This document shows positions 1 through 11,837 of a stretch of 64,000 nucleotides of DNA, piece after piece (positions within the stretch are counted from its first letter, which is position 1; each line of letters opens with the position of its first letter). Under the pieces are notes generated by a model that worked only from the letters and a program-made list of their open reading frames with translations, did no database searches and was not told the DNA's origin. The stretch is from assembly GCA_009763385.1 (NCBI GenBank), contig CM019824.1, forward strand, positions 159,396,474 through 159,460,473, written 5' to 3'. A program made the translations under genes and the position numbers. This DNA comes from Coix lacryma-jobi var. lacryma-jobi (taxonomy: Eukaryota > Streptophyta > Magnoliopsida > Poales > Poaceae).

Positions 1-375
1 TTGTATGCCGAGTCTCTGAGTGATGAGTGATTGTCAACTAGATAATGCGCATGTTCTTTGGCTTGTGTTGTGCAGGTGTCGAGCACGGATTCAGTGATCA
101 GAGGCAAGGTGAAGGTCAAGTAGAGACGTGGCCGTGCCGATGGCTAAGAGTGGCGAAGGCGGACGTGAGGCTTGGACTGAGGGACCGGAGGCCCGAGGAT
201 CAGCTGTGGTGGCTGACAGCCTGGGACAGCGACGAGCGAAGACTTGCGGGCACGGTGTTGCCTGGGTCGAGGACCTGGGGACACGTGTCGGTGGACGGGG
301 TGCACGGCGGTGCATCCCCTCTACAGCTTCGGTTTGGTGGTAGAGCCAGAGAAAAAACCATCGGGTGGACGGTTT

Positions 376-596
376 CCAGGTTTGGGCATCAAAACCTGGG
401 TGCTGATGGTTTCCAGTTTGGCCACAAAACTCGGGCCGAGGACGGTTTCCAGTTTTGGCCTCAAAACCTGGGTGCTGCGGGTTTGCTGAGTTTGGGCCAC
501 AAAACTCAGGCTACGTGGGCTGGTTTCCCGGTTTGGGCCTCAAAACCGGAAGTTGGCTGTGAAGGCTGGTTTCCCGGTTTGGGCCACAAAACCGGG
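376..596 (+). repeat. Array of six stem-loop units in the Copia 5' LTR
   Basis: Six inverted repeats of 22-24 nt lie in tandem at about 376, 413, 447, 486, 528 and 573. The stems are of the CCAGGTTT/AAACCTGG, CTGAGTTT/AAACTCAG and CCCGGTTT/AAACCGGG kinds. Loops alternate between GGCMTC and GGCCAC types, so the array is three dimeric units. In this copy units 2, 3 and 5 have mutated stems; the 3' LTR copy keeps them. Confidence 0.85.
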
Positions 597-1393
597 GGTG
601 CGACGTCCATGAAAAGGACGCATAGCAGTGGCGGCACATGGCGGCAATCGGTGAGGTTGCGTCGAGGCAACGCTACCAGTTGTGCGGGCATGGCCGTCGG
701 ATCCACCTACCTTCGAGTTGGTCCAGAATAACCTTAGGGTTTAGCTGGTTCGCTCTGTAAGTAGTTAGGGGTAGAGTGGGAATTAGGAATAGTTAGAATT
801 AGGATAAGTAGGGGGAACCCCCACCTCCCCATCTATCTCAGTCATTTGCTCTTTGCACTTAGGGTTTCCTGCTCTCGAATCCCCTGCTGTTGCTAGCTGA
901 GATCCGCAGAGAACCATACCTCTGTGTACTGGAGATTTTGAGGAAGTGAGGTCGTAACCTAACTGTTGTAGCTGTGGTGTAGCCACACGATTGCAGATCG
1001 ATGACTTGATTCGCGTTTTGTTCGTGTTCTTCGCGTTCTTCGTTTCTCCGTGATTTTCCCATCACTCGATCTCCTCTCTAGTGCGTCTTTGCGAAATCCG
1101 TTTGAATCATCTTGTTCTTTATTGTGAGGAGATCATTCCACCAAAGGAATTCATCTAACTCCTCACGAACAAGTAGATCGGCTTGATTTCATTTTCGTGG
1201 CGCTTTTTCGTTCTTGAATCTTCCCCTTTCGATTTCCCAGTGATTGAATCGTTTTGAGCGGATGATTTCTGGGGATAGTCTCCTAACTACCCCGTGATCA
1301 TCTTCTCCAAGTTTGGGAATGTGGGATTTGATTTGGATCTAATTTGGAGAGATTTGGAGAGGAGGCGACTGAAATCGCCCTCATCTGCTCGTT

Positions 1394-1654
1394 GGCGGAC
1401 AGTCCGCGTTTTTGACCGGCGGACAGTCCGCGCGTCGGACTCAGCCGAGCAGTGGCTGTGTTCTCGGTGACAGTACCAAAGTTTGACCGGCGGACAGTCC
1501 GCCGTTGGTTTTTGGGACAGTCCGGGGACTGTCCAGGGGACTTCAGCAGCAGTGCAATTTTTGCTCTTTTTTGGGCCGAGACAGTCCGCGACCTGAGCCC
1601 GGACAGTCCGCCCTGAGCAGACAGTCCGCGACCGTACCGGCGGACAGTCCGGAT
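1394..1654 (+). repeat. GGACAGTCC palindrome array in the Copia 5' LTR
   Basis: About eight copies of GACAGTCC, most inside GGCGGACAGTCCGC, and one inverted GGACTGTCC occur in 260 bp. Each is a near-perfect palindrome (GCGGAC / GTCCGC). The array is conserved in the 3' LTR at 35127-35389. Confidence 0.85.
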
Positions 1655-2070
1655 CCTGCTGTAGCCTCCGGCTTAGTGCGTTTGCTCTCCTGGCTTGTTC
1701 GCTTGGTTTCTGGACTTCTCGTTTGGCCTTGTAGTTTACCAAGGAACCTCTCTAGGTATCTTTGCTACTTGTTAGCATCGGTATTTGGGGATCTCTCGAC
1801 GTAGCCGTCTATCTATGTTCGGGACTTGGTTTTTGAGGGGCGAACTTGATCCGGTGCGTGTGCGTTTTGGTTTGCTATCGCTTTGTGGTGCCTCGCTGTG
1901 ATCCTAGGGATCATCCACCCTCTTCCAAGGATCGTGGGCATCACGTTCTCGTCTCGGTCGTAACTTTTGGGGGTTGATTTTGGGACAATCGGCCAAAGTT
2001 TTGAAAGAAATTTTTGAGCTCCCATTCACCCCCCCTCTGGTCGCCTTGCTAGTGCATTATCGATCCTTCA

Positions 2071-2084
2071 ATTGGTATCGGAGC
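2071..2084 (+). other. Primer-binding site (initiator tRNA-Met type) of the Copia element
   Basis: ATTGGTATCGGAGC directly follows the LTR end. It matches the usual plant Copia primer-binding site TGGTATCAGAGC with one change. Confidence 0.8.
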
Positions 2085-2133
2085 AGGTTAAGGATCTTCC
2101 ACCTTAGCCGGTTCCAGATCCACAGAAGGCAAC

Positions 2134-3127
2134 ATGGATCGCGGCATGGGCAAACCGCCGTTTTTCGATGGGACGAACTATGCGTATTGGAAGATACGCA
2201 TGTCGTCCTATCTGCAGAGTTTGGCATTTGGGATATTTGCAACTCTGCTGATTACGTGGTCTTGGCTGCTCGTGTCTCTCAGCTTCAGATCGATGAGCAC
2301 GATGCCAATAGCCGAGCCCGTAATGCTATTTTCTCATGCTTGAGCATGAGTGAGTTTGATCGCGTTTCTCACCTCGCTACGGCTCGGGAGATTTGGGCTA
2401 CCCTCATGCGTTTCCATGAGGAACCTCTCAAGTCAAAACCCGTCTCTACGAGTCGTTCAAGCGAGAGTATGAGAACTTTCGACATATGCCTGGCGAGAGC
2501 ATAGAAAGTTTATTCGCTCGCTTTAGGTGATTGTCAACAAATGAGGGCTAACAAGGAGTTGTTGCCTTTCGACGATCATGAGAGGGCTCTCAAGCTTTGC
2601 ATACCCTTGATCAGTCGGTGTGGGATTCCAAGGTTCAGGAGATCATCGAATCGCCTAACTATGAGACCCTCACGTCGACGAGCTTTTTAGTAAGCTCAAG
2701 TCCAGTGAGATTGATGCCATGGCGAGCTTCTTATGAGATCCTTCTGGCCCGACTATGGCTTTGGTTTCTAGCTCTTCTGCTAACCCCTCTGGAGGATTTG
2801 CACTCTCTTCTCTCTTTCTGTCACAGAGGAGCAGCTGGAGTCTTTGGGGATGACGAGTTGTGCTGCTCTCCAACCGGTTCTCGCGGTTTCACAACAACCG
2901 CATGAACCTTCGCCGCGGAGGAGGACGCTCGGGATGCTACGAGTGCGCGACCCCAACCACTTCATCGCCAGTTCCCGAAGAAGAACAAGCAAGTCTTCGC
3001 ACGGGCGATCATTGGCACAAGTATGACTCCGGGCAAGCGCAAGGAGACGTACTGTCCCCGCAAGTCACAAGCGGAAGGGCGCTTCAACAAGATACATCAA
3101 GACGAAGTCTGGAGAGGCCCAGGCTGA
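2134..3127 (+). pseudogene. Copia gag, N-terminal part, frameshifted
   Basis: The reading opens at 2134 with a Met and the sequence KPPFFDGTNYAYWKIRM, the conserved start of plant Ty1/Copia gag (DUF4219/UBN2 type). The gag helical core (…ARNAIFSCLSMSEFDRVSHLATA…) is present but in another frame (within 1974-2504), and a stop near 2527 follows LFARFR. A degraded zinc-knuckle stretch (GCYEC) lies near 2935. Several indels mean no functional Gag. The fragment ends at the Gypsy-1 target duplication and resumes at 16096. Confidence 0.8.
3123..3127. repeat. Target-site duplication GCTGA, left copy (Gypsy-1)
   Basis: GCTGA precedes the LTR start and recurs right after the second LTR at 16096-16100. 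Confidence 0.9.
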
Positions 3128-4274
3128 TGTAACACCTCTGGTGTTTAAGCATGTAATTAACTTGACATATCATCATTAGCATCATTAATCATCTTGATCA
3201 TGATTTCATGTATGCATTTGCTTAATGTATCATTTTATGTGATGTATCCCTATTGCAAAAACCCTTATTAGCCCACTTCTTCCTATAGGGGCAAAATGGT
3301 AATTTCACCTCTGTGCCTAGTTCTATGTAATTTTGTTCAAAGTTAGTGCCCTGATGTTTGATGCTTTGATCAAAGTTCAAAAATCAGATTTGAATTGAGT
3401 TTCCTTTTGCAAAACCCTAAAATCCCAAATCCTGGATTTATTCCCTTTTTGAAACTTTTTCAAAATTCAAAATTTGAGTTGGTTCAAAAGCAAAGTTGTG
3501 AATCTGACCTAGAGGAACAACTTTGGTATTTACAGATTTCCATGTTTCTATATAAAGTTTGCAGTAATTTCAAATTCATTCAAATTCCAGTTTTTGTCCC
3601 CTTTTCGGTTTTAAAAAGTTATTCAAAAACTATTGAGTTTCAGAAAAAGTGTATATTAGCAAAGTTATAGGTTTTGTCAAATGAACAACTTTCATATTGG
3701 AAGATTTTCAAGTTTCAGTTTGAAATCCAAAGTAATTTTGATTTGAATCAAATTTGAAAAGTGTCCCCTTTTCTGTTTTTGAATGTAGTTCAAAAACTAT
3801 TTGGAATTTGAAAATGTTCATATTGACAAAGTTGTAGACCTCTCTTTTCTGAACAACTTTGGTGTTTTGAGTTTTTGTCGCACAGTTCAAATTTTGGGAG
3901 ATTTTTGCAAAATCAGAAACCAGCCAAAAGTCAAACCCTAGACCCTAGCACTGTTCTTCTTCCCGTAGAGCCAGAGGCCAGGGGGCCCGGCCATGGCGCC
4001 GGCGCTGCGGCTGCAGCGCAGGCGGCTGCTCCCCACGCGCCACCAACCTGCCACCGATGTTCCCCTGTTCCCTCCGCGCTCGCACGCGAGCGCTGACCAT
4101 CGCTCTCGGCCCCTACAGTGCCCAGCCGCCGCCGCCGCGCTGGCCATCGCCGGCCGAGCATTGCGCCCGAGCCCCGGCTGCGCGCCAGCTTATCCGCCGA
4201 GCGCAATGCTCAGCACCCGCAAACCTTAACCCCCGCAAACCTTAACCGCGTCTCTACTCTCTCCGTCCCAGCCG

Positions 4275-4288
4275 CGGCTATATAGCCG
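4275..4288 (+). promoter_or_regulatory. LTR TATA element inside a palindrome (Gypsy-1 5' LTR)
   Basis: CGGCTATATAGCCG is a perfect 14-nt palindrome just upstream of a GC-rich leader. The 3' LTR has CTATATAAG at 12991-12999, a better TATA box. The 5' copy has lost one A. Confidence 0.5.
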
Positions 4289-4639
4289 CCGGAGCTTCGA
4301 CCTCCGCATCCACCTCCGCCACCGTGGCCAGCACTCTCCAGACACTCCTTCGCTCCACCTCCTAGCTCAGAAGCTCCGCCTTGAGCTCGTGAAGCTTTCC
4401 CACCTCTTCAATTTCACCTTCCCCGCCGCCGTTTGCCCGGCGTAAGCTCGCCGTCCCCATCCCCGGCCGAAACCCGGCGAGCTCGGGTTCGTGGAATTCG
4501 CCGTCTCCGGCCACAGATACCTTCTCCCGACCCCCGTGTTGTGTTCCTTGACCCCGTGCGACTCTAACCCGGCCCTTGCGGTCGCTGTTGTTGCTCAGGA
4601 CCGCCGGACCGCCGGAGCGCCGCCGCGGTCATCTTCTCC

Positions 4640-4965
4640 CTCGAGCTCGTGTCGAGCCTCGCCTCGTGTCGAGCCTCACCCTCGAGTCGAGCCTCACCCT
4701 CGAGCCCTGCCTCCGACACGTGGTAAGCATCCGAGCCTTCGGCCTCTGCTTCAACTCCGTTTCGCCCGAGCCCCAAGTCACGCCTCGGGCAGAGGCCTGT
4801 TTCTCCGCTTCGCGCCGAGCCCAAGCCTCGGCAAGCGCATGACCCTCCGCTTCGACCGAGCCCAAGCCTCGGCGACGCATGCTCTCCGTCTCGCCCGAGT
4901 CCGGCCTCGGACCGAGGCTCACTTCTCTCTCCGTTTCGCCCGAGCCCCGCGACTCGCCGAGCCCG
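4640..4965 (+). repeat. GC-rich direct and inverted repeat cluster in the Gypsy-1 LTR
   Basis: Several TCGAGCCTC units (about 4648-4710) are followed by inverted repeats of the form CCGAGCCC…CCTCGG (about 4768, 4816, 4857 and 4897). It is repeated in the 3' LTR at about 13360-13670. Confidence 0.65.
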
Positions 4966-7381
4966 GCCTAGAACGAGCACAGTGCTCTTCTCTTTTTCTG
5001 AGAGATGTGAATAGTGTTCTGTTTTCTCTTTTTTGTATGATTTTCTGTGTGCATCCAAAAATTCTGAAATTTTTGTGGTAGACTCTTTTATGCTCTGGAG
5101 TATTTTATAAAAATATGAAACTTGAGTTTTGTGCAAAAATTTGAAAATGTAAAATTCCCCTTTTAATTGAAAAATGAAGGTTTGGTATTTTTGGAGAGTG
5201 ATTTATAACTCCAAAAATCATGAGACAAATTTTTGTGAGCTTCTTATGCCATGTTTAGTCTCTGGTAAAATTTGAAGTCTTTTGGAACAAGTTGATTTTT
5301 GAGCTTTTATTTTAATTGTTAAATAGTGCCTTTTGCTAATTAATGTCTGATTTTATTTGAGCACCTTAATGACCTCCAAAAATTATGAAATTTGTTTTTC
5401 CATCTATCTACACCATAATGAACTTATGTGATTAATTTGGTAATTTTTGGAGCAACTTCATAAAATGACCTTTTAAATAATTAAGAAAATAGAAAGATGG
5501 ATTAGGGTTGGTATAAGTGTTGATGATGTGATCTTTGGATTGATTGATGTTCATAGACCCCTACCCTTTGGTCTATGATGTTTGTGATGCTAGGTTTGGT
5601 TGGTGCTTAGGATAATTATATTAAGGGCTAGTTAATCAATATTGCTTAAGGAAGAAATGATTACCTTTTATGCTCAACCTAGAATTCAATCATGCTTTGT
5701 TTAAAAGTAATCTAAAATCAGTGGAATTGTCTTGCACCTTAAGTCCATATCATCATTCTCATGAGCATTCATCATTGCATCCGTATAGTTGACGAAGAAG
5801 GACCTGAAGTCGAGGTAGCCACCGAAGGATCTGTCCCCGAGGCGACCCCGAGCTCCGGCACCTACACCCACCAACCCCGAGTCTGCTCTTTTTGCCATCC
5901 AAGGCAAGCCCCGGTGCATTTAACCCCTTTCCTTGAATTTATAAAATGTTTCCTTAAATGCTTTTGAGTTAAATTATTGCATTAGGTTTATAGGAGTTGT
6001 GTGCTATCCTAATTGATGCACTATCCACCTTGACCACTGATACACCCGATACCTGCCTTTCAAAAAGTATTTGAAAAATGCTTAGCAATGCTATTAAATA
6101 GATTTGCAATAAAAAGGCCAATTTCAAAAGTGTGATCACTTAAGAATCTTTATGGGATTTTGGCTTTACTCCCACTATTGGCTAAGTATCTGATCCGTAC
6201 TTAGTCATGGGAAGGAGAGGTTGTCCTTGCGTACGGTGCCGTCATGTTGTAGTCCGGGACTCAACAGTTGACACCGACCGGGACAGGGTTGAAAAACCGA
6301 CAGGACCTGTACTCTTGGGTTAGAGGCCCGAGGTGCTTGTCGCTGGCTGGAAAATGTAGGGACCATCCGTATGGGGGCCTGCTGGTCAAGACTTGTAACT
6401 ATTCACATACTACGGAAAGCTCTGGCTCCGAGAAATCCATTATTGGACCGACAACCGCGCACTGGGAGTGGAGAGATGGCGGAAGTAGCATGTACCCACG
6501 TGGGTTAGAGGCCCGGATTGGAGTGGTGTACTGTACTTCCGGGTGGCGTAGGACCGGGCCCAATCTTGGAGGAATCGTGGTAGACGAGTTGGCATATGCA
6601 AGCTTGGGTGCTACATATGCAGTGTGAATAGGGATCCTCAGCTGAGTATTCTTTATCCGGATTAACGTTGCTCCTCGGTTATGGAGACTTGGTCCACTGA
6701 CTGTCAACGGAGAGTGGTTCTCAACTAGGAATATTTTGAAATGTAAAATGAATCATGAATGATGAAGAATTGAGGAAATTCTGAACCTTTCAAAATAAAA
6801 TAAGATTTACAAAAAATGCTTTTCTGCAAAATACTTGATCTTGCTTAAGCCTTACCTTGACTACCCTAAGCTTTCATTCCTGAGTCTTCTCCCTTTTTCT
6901 TTAGTCGGGTAAGTCTTGTTGAGTACCTTTGTACTCAGGGTTTTATTACCCATGTTGCAGGTATGGCAGATTCCTCAGTATGCCTTGGACCCTGCTGTGT
7001 GACCGTTGTTCAGGAGGAGGCCGATGAGGCCGATGAGTGATTATTCACCCTCGGGCTGGGTGATGTATCTTTACCTTAAGTTGTTGTCATATGCTACTTG
7101 CCGACTCTATCTATTTGAACTATGGTCTGTAATAACTTCACTTTAATTTTATGTGAACCCTGGTTTGTAAAACTATTGTTATCTAAGTCTTCCGCTATTT
7201 ACTCCGATGTTACTTGTCAAAATGTTAAAGAGATTGTAACTGAATTGTGAGATGATCCTGCGGACAACGGGCACTGATGTAGCCCAGTAGCGGAACCGGT
7301 CCTAACCTCTTGGCTGTACGGATCGACTGTCAGTGGTTGACGGTGATCAGTGGGCCATGGGATTAGAGCCGTTACGTTACA

Positions 7382-7400
7382 GAGTGGTATCGGAGCATCT
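7382..7400 (+). other. Primer-binding site of Gypsy-1
   Basis: GTGGTATCGGAGC lies two bases after the LTR end and resembles the initiator tRNA-Met complement TGGTATCAGAGC. Confidence 0.7.
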
Positions 7401-7695
7401 CACTATGACGTTGCAATCTTTTTGCGAAAACTTCAAAATGTTTTTTAACGGAAACTAAACTTGACTATTTTGAGTCCAAATTGCTTCTCTCATCTCATCT
7501 TGTCTTTGGCAACTAGTAGCAAGACAACTTGTATAAGCCCTATGTACCTTACCTTAGTAGTTGCATTGCCTTGTTCCGTAGGAACGATTCATGCATCATG
7601 TCACATTCACTTAAGTTTATAAAAGAGTTCGTTGGGTTAGTATGCCTATACCTTTTTCTTGCTAGCCTTTCTCATCTATAACCTCTTGTCCAGAT

Positions 7696-8301
7696 ATGGC
7701 CATCATCAAGCGGACTGCCCGCAAGTCGACTGGACCGAACGGTGTGCCGCGTCACCAGCTGGCGCCTCGCACCGGAGAAGAGACTGGAGAATCCTCCAAT
7801 GGTCGTCGCTTTCCCCGCCGCACCCGCAAGCAGCTGAAGGAGGAAATCAAAAATCTGAAGGCTGAAATGGAGAACATGGAGCATGACTTCTACCTTTCTC
7901 GCATGGAGTTTTATGAGGCACGAGCTTCCTTGGAACAGGCTAACCGGAACACGATTCGCGCTATCGAGCAGCGCAATGATGCTTGGACCCGCGAGGACGT
8001 GGTCAGAGCCCAGCTCCATGGACTGCAGCAATACACCGCCCAGATCGAGCAGTACAATGATATGCTTCACGAGGAAGTGCATCAACTGCATGATCAACTC
8101 CACCCTTGGTACCCCGGTTATGGAAGACCCCGAAGACGGAGTCGTGGAAGAACCTGAAGTGGAACACGAGCCCGATCAGAATGAGGAAGTGGAACCTGCT
8201 GAAGATGTCCACGTTGAAGATGAAGAAGAGGAGGAAGAGCCTGAGCTTATCATCGAGGATGATGATGATGACGAAGAGTTGATCTTCATCGATGATGACT
8301 A
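7696..8301 (+). CDS. Extra ORF upstream of the gag position with histone H3-tail-like N-terminus and acidic tail (Gypsy-1)
   Basis: The ORF opens at 7696 and is read to 8157; the acidic C-tail continues in another frame to 8301, so a small frameshift lies near 8105-8125. The N-terminus, AIIKRTARKSTG after Met, matches the first 12 residues of histone H3 (ARTKQTARKSTG) at nine positions, including K4, R8, K9, S10 and T11, and HQLA follows near the place of H3 KQLA. A basic linker, a predicted coiled coil (roughly residues 35-140, rich in Glu, Lys, Leu and Gln) and a tail dominated by Asp/Glu come next. The same architecture recurs in Gypsy-2 at 28002-28550. It is not Gag, protease or pol. A nuclear or chromatin-related role is inference only. 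Confidence 0.75.
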
Positions 8302-8457
8302 GACTCCTTGTGTCTGTACCATCTGCTTATCTAAAACCTTAGACTAGATTTGGGGCGTTAGTCTGTCTGTTGCCAAGTCTGGCATGTATCTTTCTTTTCA
8401 CATCTTTCCCTTTATCGGCCTGTATCATCTGTCAGACACCTTATCAAGTCATCAGCC

Positions 8458-11400
8458 TTTGTATCAGAGAAGCTATCAGTTGTGTTGTTTGATTCTGGTG
8501 CATCGCATTCCTTCATCATCGCACTTTTGTCATCAAGCATGAGTTGCCCATGGGAGAGTTAAAAGAAAGTTTCTGCATACTTTCGCCTGGAGGGCGGATA
8601 ATACTAAGGAAGTGGTCCGCAGTATACCAGTAATGTTGGGGAAACATGTCTTTCCTACCACCATGATAGTACTGCGCGATCAAGATAGATGTCATCTTAG
8701 GCATGAATTGGATGTGTCAGTATAAAGCCATGATAGACATCTTGAATAGAGTTGTGAGAGTGGATATTCCTAACAGCACCTCCAAACTCCTTCTCCAACT
8801 TCCTATGCCTTCAAAACCAGCTACCACACAGCTAAATGCTACCTATGATCAAGGGATCCGAGATATCCCGTGGTCTGCGAGTTCCCTGATGTCTTTCCAG
8901 AAGATTTACCTGGTCTACCTCCCGACCGTGATGTTGAGTTTGCCATATAGCTAAAGCCGGGACTGCTCCTATAGCCCGTAGAGCTTATCGAATGCCTCCC
9001 AGAGAGTTGGCAGAGCTGAAGATCCAATTGCAAGAGCTATTGGATAAGGGTCTCATTCGCCCAAGTTCATCTCCTTGGGGCTGTCCTGCTATCTTTGTGA
9101 AGAAGAAGGACAAAAGCCTTCGTCTGTGCGTTGACTATCGCCCGCTCAACGAGGTCACCATCAAAATAAATATCCCTTGCCTCGCATTGATCTTCTGTTT
9201 GACCAGTTATCTGGAGCCAGAGTGTTTTCCAAGATTGACCTCAGATCTGGCTATCACCAAATAAAGATTCGTCCCGAAGATATTCCCAAAACAGCTTTCA
9301 CCACCAGATACGGCCTATATGAGTACTTGGTCATGTCTTTTGGCTTGACCAATGCCCCCGCTCATTTCATGTATCTCATGAACTCTGTGTTCATGCCAGA
9401 GCTCGATAAGTTTGTAGTCGTGTTCATTGACGACATCCTTGTTTATTCAAGAACTCCTGAAGATCATGCCATGCATCTTCGTGTCGTTCTCTCTCGTCTC
9501 AGAGATCACCAGCTGTATGCCAAGTTCAGTAAATGTGAATTCTGGCTAGATCGAATTCAATTCCTTGGTCATGTCCTGTCCGCTGAAGGTGTGTCAGTTG
9601 ACCCTGAAAAAGTGGCAGATATCTTGGATTGGAAGCCACCTACCACTGTCCGCGAAGTTCGCAGCTTCATGGGAATGGCTGGATACTATCGTCGTTTCAT
9701 CCCAGACTTCTCCAGAGTTGCCAAGCCTATCACAGAGTTGTTAAAGAATTCCGTGGATTTTGTTTGGTCAACAGCCTGTGAGCAAGCTTTTCAAGCCTTG
9801 AAGAAACTGCTAACTACATCACCAGTCCTAGCTCAACCAGACATCGAGAAACCCTTTGATGTATACTGTGATGCATCTGGTACTGGGTTAGGCTGTGTTT
9901 TGATGCAAGAAGGTCGAGTGATCGCGTATGCCTCACGGCAGCTTAGGCGACATGAGGAGAATTATCCAACCCATGACCTTGAGTTAGCAGCAGTGGTACA
10001 TGCTTTGAAGATATGGCGTCATTATCTGTTGGGCAGTACCTGCAATGTGTACACCGATCACAAGAGCCTGAAGTATATCTTCACCCAAGAAGAGCTGAAC
10101 ATGAGGCAGCGAAGATGGCTTGAGTTAATCAAGGACTATGATATCGAAGTGCATTACCATCCTGGTAAGGCAAATGTAGTTGCCGATGCCCTCAGTCGCA
10201 AGTCATACTGCAACTGTCTGACGACGAAGCCCTATGATCTTTCCTTGTGCCATGACCTTGAAAGGATGGGTATTGAGATAGTTCCGCAAGGAAGCCTGAA
10301 CAATGTCAGGATAGAAACATCGGTCAAGGAACAAGTCATCGCTGCACAGAAGGATAACCCTGGAATCAAGCACATCATCGAAAAGGTCCAGACCGGTAAG
10401 GCTGATTGTTTCAGGATCGATGATGTAGGAGTTGTTTGGTTCAAGAACCGTCTAGTAGTTCCCAAGGTGCCTGAGTTGAGACAGTTGATCCTTGACGAAG
10501 CACACCTGTCTAGGTTTTCCATCCACCCCGGCAGCAACAAGATGTACCAGGATCTAAGGCAGAGATTCTGGTGGACAAAGATGAAGATTGAAATCGCTCG
10601 CTATGTCGCTCGCTGTGACACCTGTCAGAAAGTCAAAGCCGTGCACATGAAGCCTGGAGGAGAATTGCAGCCTTTATCTGTACCTGCCTGGAAGTGGGAA
10701 GATATCAGCATGGATTTTATCAATGGACTACCCAAGACTCGGAAAGTTTTTGATTCCATTTGGGTAATCGTGGACCGACTCACCAAACAAGCTCACTTTC
10801 TGCCAGTCAAGACCAGCTATGCCGTCCCCACGTATGCCGCCTTGTACAAGAACAACATAGTGAAGCTCCATGGTATTCCCAGACCATCATCTCAGATCGT
10901 GGTACTCAGTTTGTCGCAAAGTTCTGGAAAGCGTTCCATACCTCACTTGGAACCAAGCTCTTGCATAGTACAGCCTATCATCCGCAAACAGATGGACAAA
11001 CTGAGCAGTCAACCAAGTATTAGAGGATATGTTGAGAGCATGTGTGCTCACTTTCGCTGATACTTGGGATGACTGTTTGCCCTTGGCAGAGTTCTCATAT
11101 AATAACAGTTATCAAGAAAGCATCAAAATGGCACCATTTGAAGCACTGTACGGTCGTCGCTGTCATACACCCCTCAGTTGGTCTGAGCCCGGAGAAAGAG
11201 AATTCTTTGGAGTTGACCTGGTCAAAGATATGGAAGAGAAAGTCAAGCAGATACAAGAGAACATGAAGATTGCCCAATCCCGACAAAAGAGTTATGCTGA
11301 CAAGAGACGTCGACCTCTGAAGTTTCAAGTTGGAGATTACGTATATCTCAAGGTCTCACCAACCAAAGGAGTCACTCGTTTTGGAGTAAAGGGAAAGTTA

Positions 11401-11760
11401 GCACCCCGCTACATTGGTCCGTTTGAGATTTTGGAATGTTGTGGCAAGGTAGCTTACAAGCTGAAGTTGCCCGATCATCTCTCTGCTGTCCACAATGTTT
11501 TCCATGTCTCCCAACTCAAGAAGTGCCTCCGAGTACCAGAACATGTCGTGGAAGTTGAAGGTGTCGAGCTAGAGCCTGATCTATCCTACTCGGAATATCC
11601 AGTTCGCGTGTTGGATCACAAAGATCGAGTTACTCGAAGAACTACCACAAGGTGGTACAAAATCCAGTGGAACCAGCACTCAGAAGAAGAAGCTACTTGG
11701 GAATCTGAAGACTTCTTGGCAAAGAACTACCCCGACTTTCTCGAATCTCTGTCTATGTAA
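8458..11760 (+). pseudogene. Gypsy-1 pol: protease remnant, RT, RNase H, integrase, chromodomain
   Basis: The aspartic protease motif VLFDSGASHSF lies near 8485, followed by frameshifted protease to about 8950. RT covers about 9000-9800 with the catalytic FIDD motif near 9425. RNase H (DASGTG, then TDHKSL) lies about 9860-10130. The integrase zinc finger (H…H…CDTCQ) is near 10500-10630, and the D,D,E core follows with SDRGTQF near 10900. The C-terminus 11029-11760 holds GPF and the chromodomain (WYKIQWNQHSEEEATWE). Breaks include a frameshift near 8690, a stop near 8950, a shift near 9165 and another near 10885. It normally encodes a polyprotein that reverse-transcribes the element and integrates it, with the chromodomain biasing sites to chromatin marks. 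Not functional as read. Confidence 0.9.
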
Positions 11761-11823
11761 AGTTTTGCCTTTATCTCTTCTTTGTCCTTTCTTAAGACGC
11801 AGAATCTCGGGGCGAGATTTCTT

Positions 11824-11837
11824 TAAGGGGGGGAGGC
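11824..11837 (+). other. Polypurine tract of Gypsy-1
   Basis: AAGGGGGGGAGG immediately precedes the 3' LTR start at 11838, where second-strand priming is expected. Confidence 0.75.

Larger units (their letters stand above)
1..2070 (+). repeat. 5' LTR of the host Copia element (left end off window)
   Basis: From 371 to 2070 this aligns to 34099-35834 with small substitutions and indels. It ends in CCTTCA and is followed directly by a tRNA-Met type primer-binding site, which fixes the 3' boundary at 2070. Positions 1-370 have no counterpart in the other copy, so one LTR has lost or gained sequence there. It contains two palindrome arrays listed separately. Confidence 0.85.
3128..7381 (+). repeat. 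Gypsy-1 5' LTR
   Basis: 4254 bp, TG…CA. It has an AT-rich first kilobase, a GC-rich promoter-like block (3990-4990), an AT-rich middle and a G/C-balanced end. Differences from the 3' LTR are mainly single-base indels in homopolymers, with few substitutions. Confidence 0.92.

Noticed and set aside
45..731. 228-codon open frame in the Copia LTR
   Set aside because: It runs through the stem-loop array. The protein is a by-product of the repeats (repeated FGHK/FGPQN words) and is not kept in the same form in the other LTR.
4491..5136. Open frames on both strands in the Gypsy-1 LTR
   Set aside because: Compositional and repeat-driven (RVEPHP, FARAP repeats). They differ between the two LTRs through indels.
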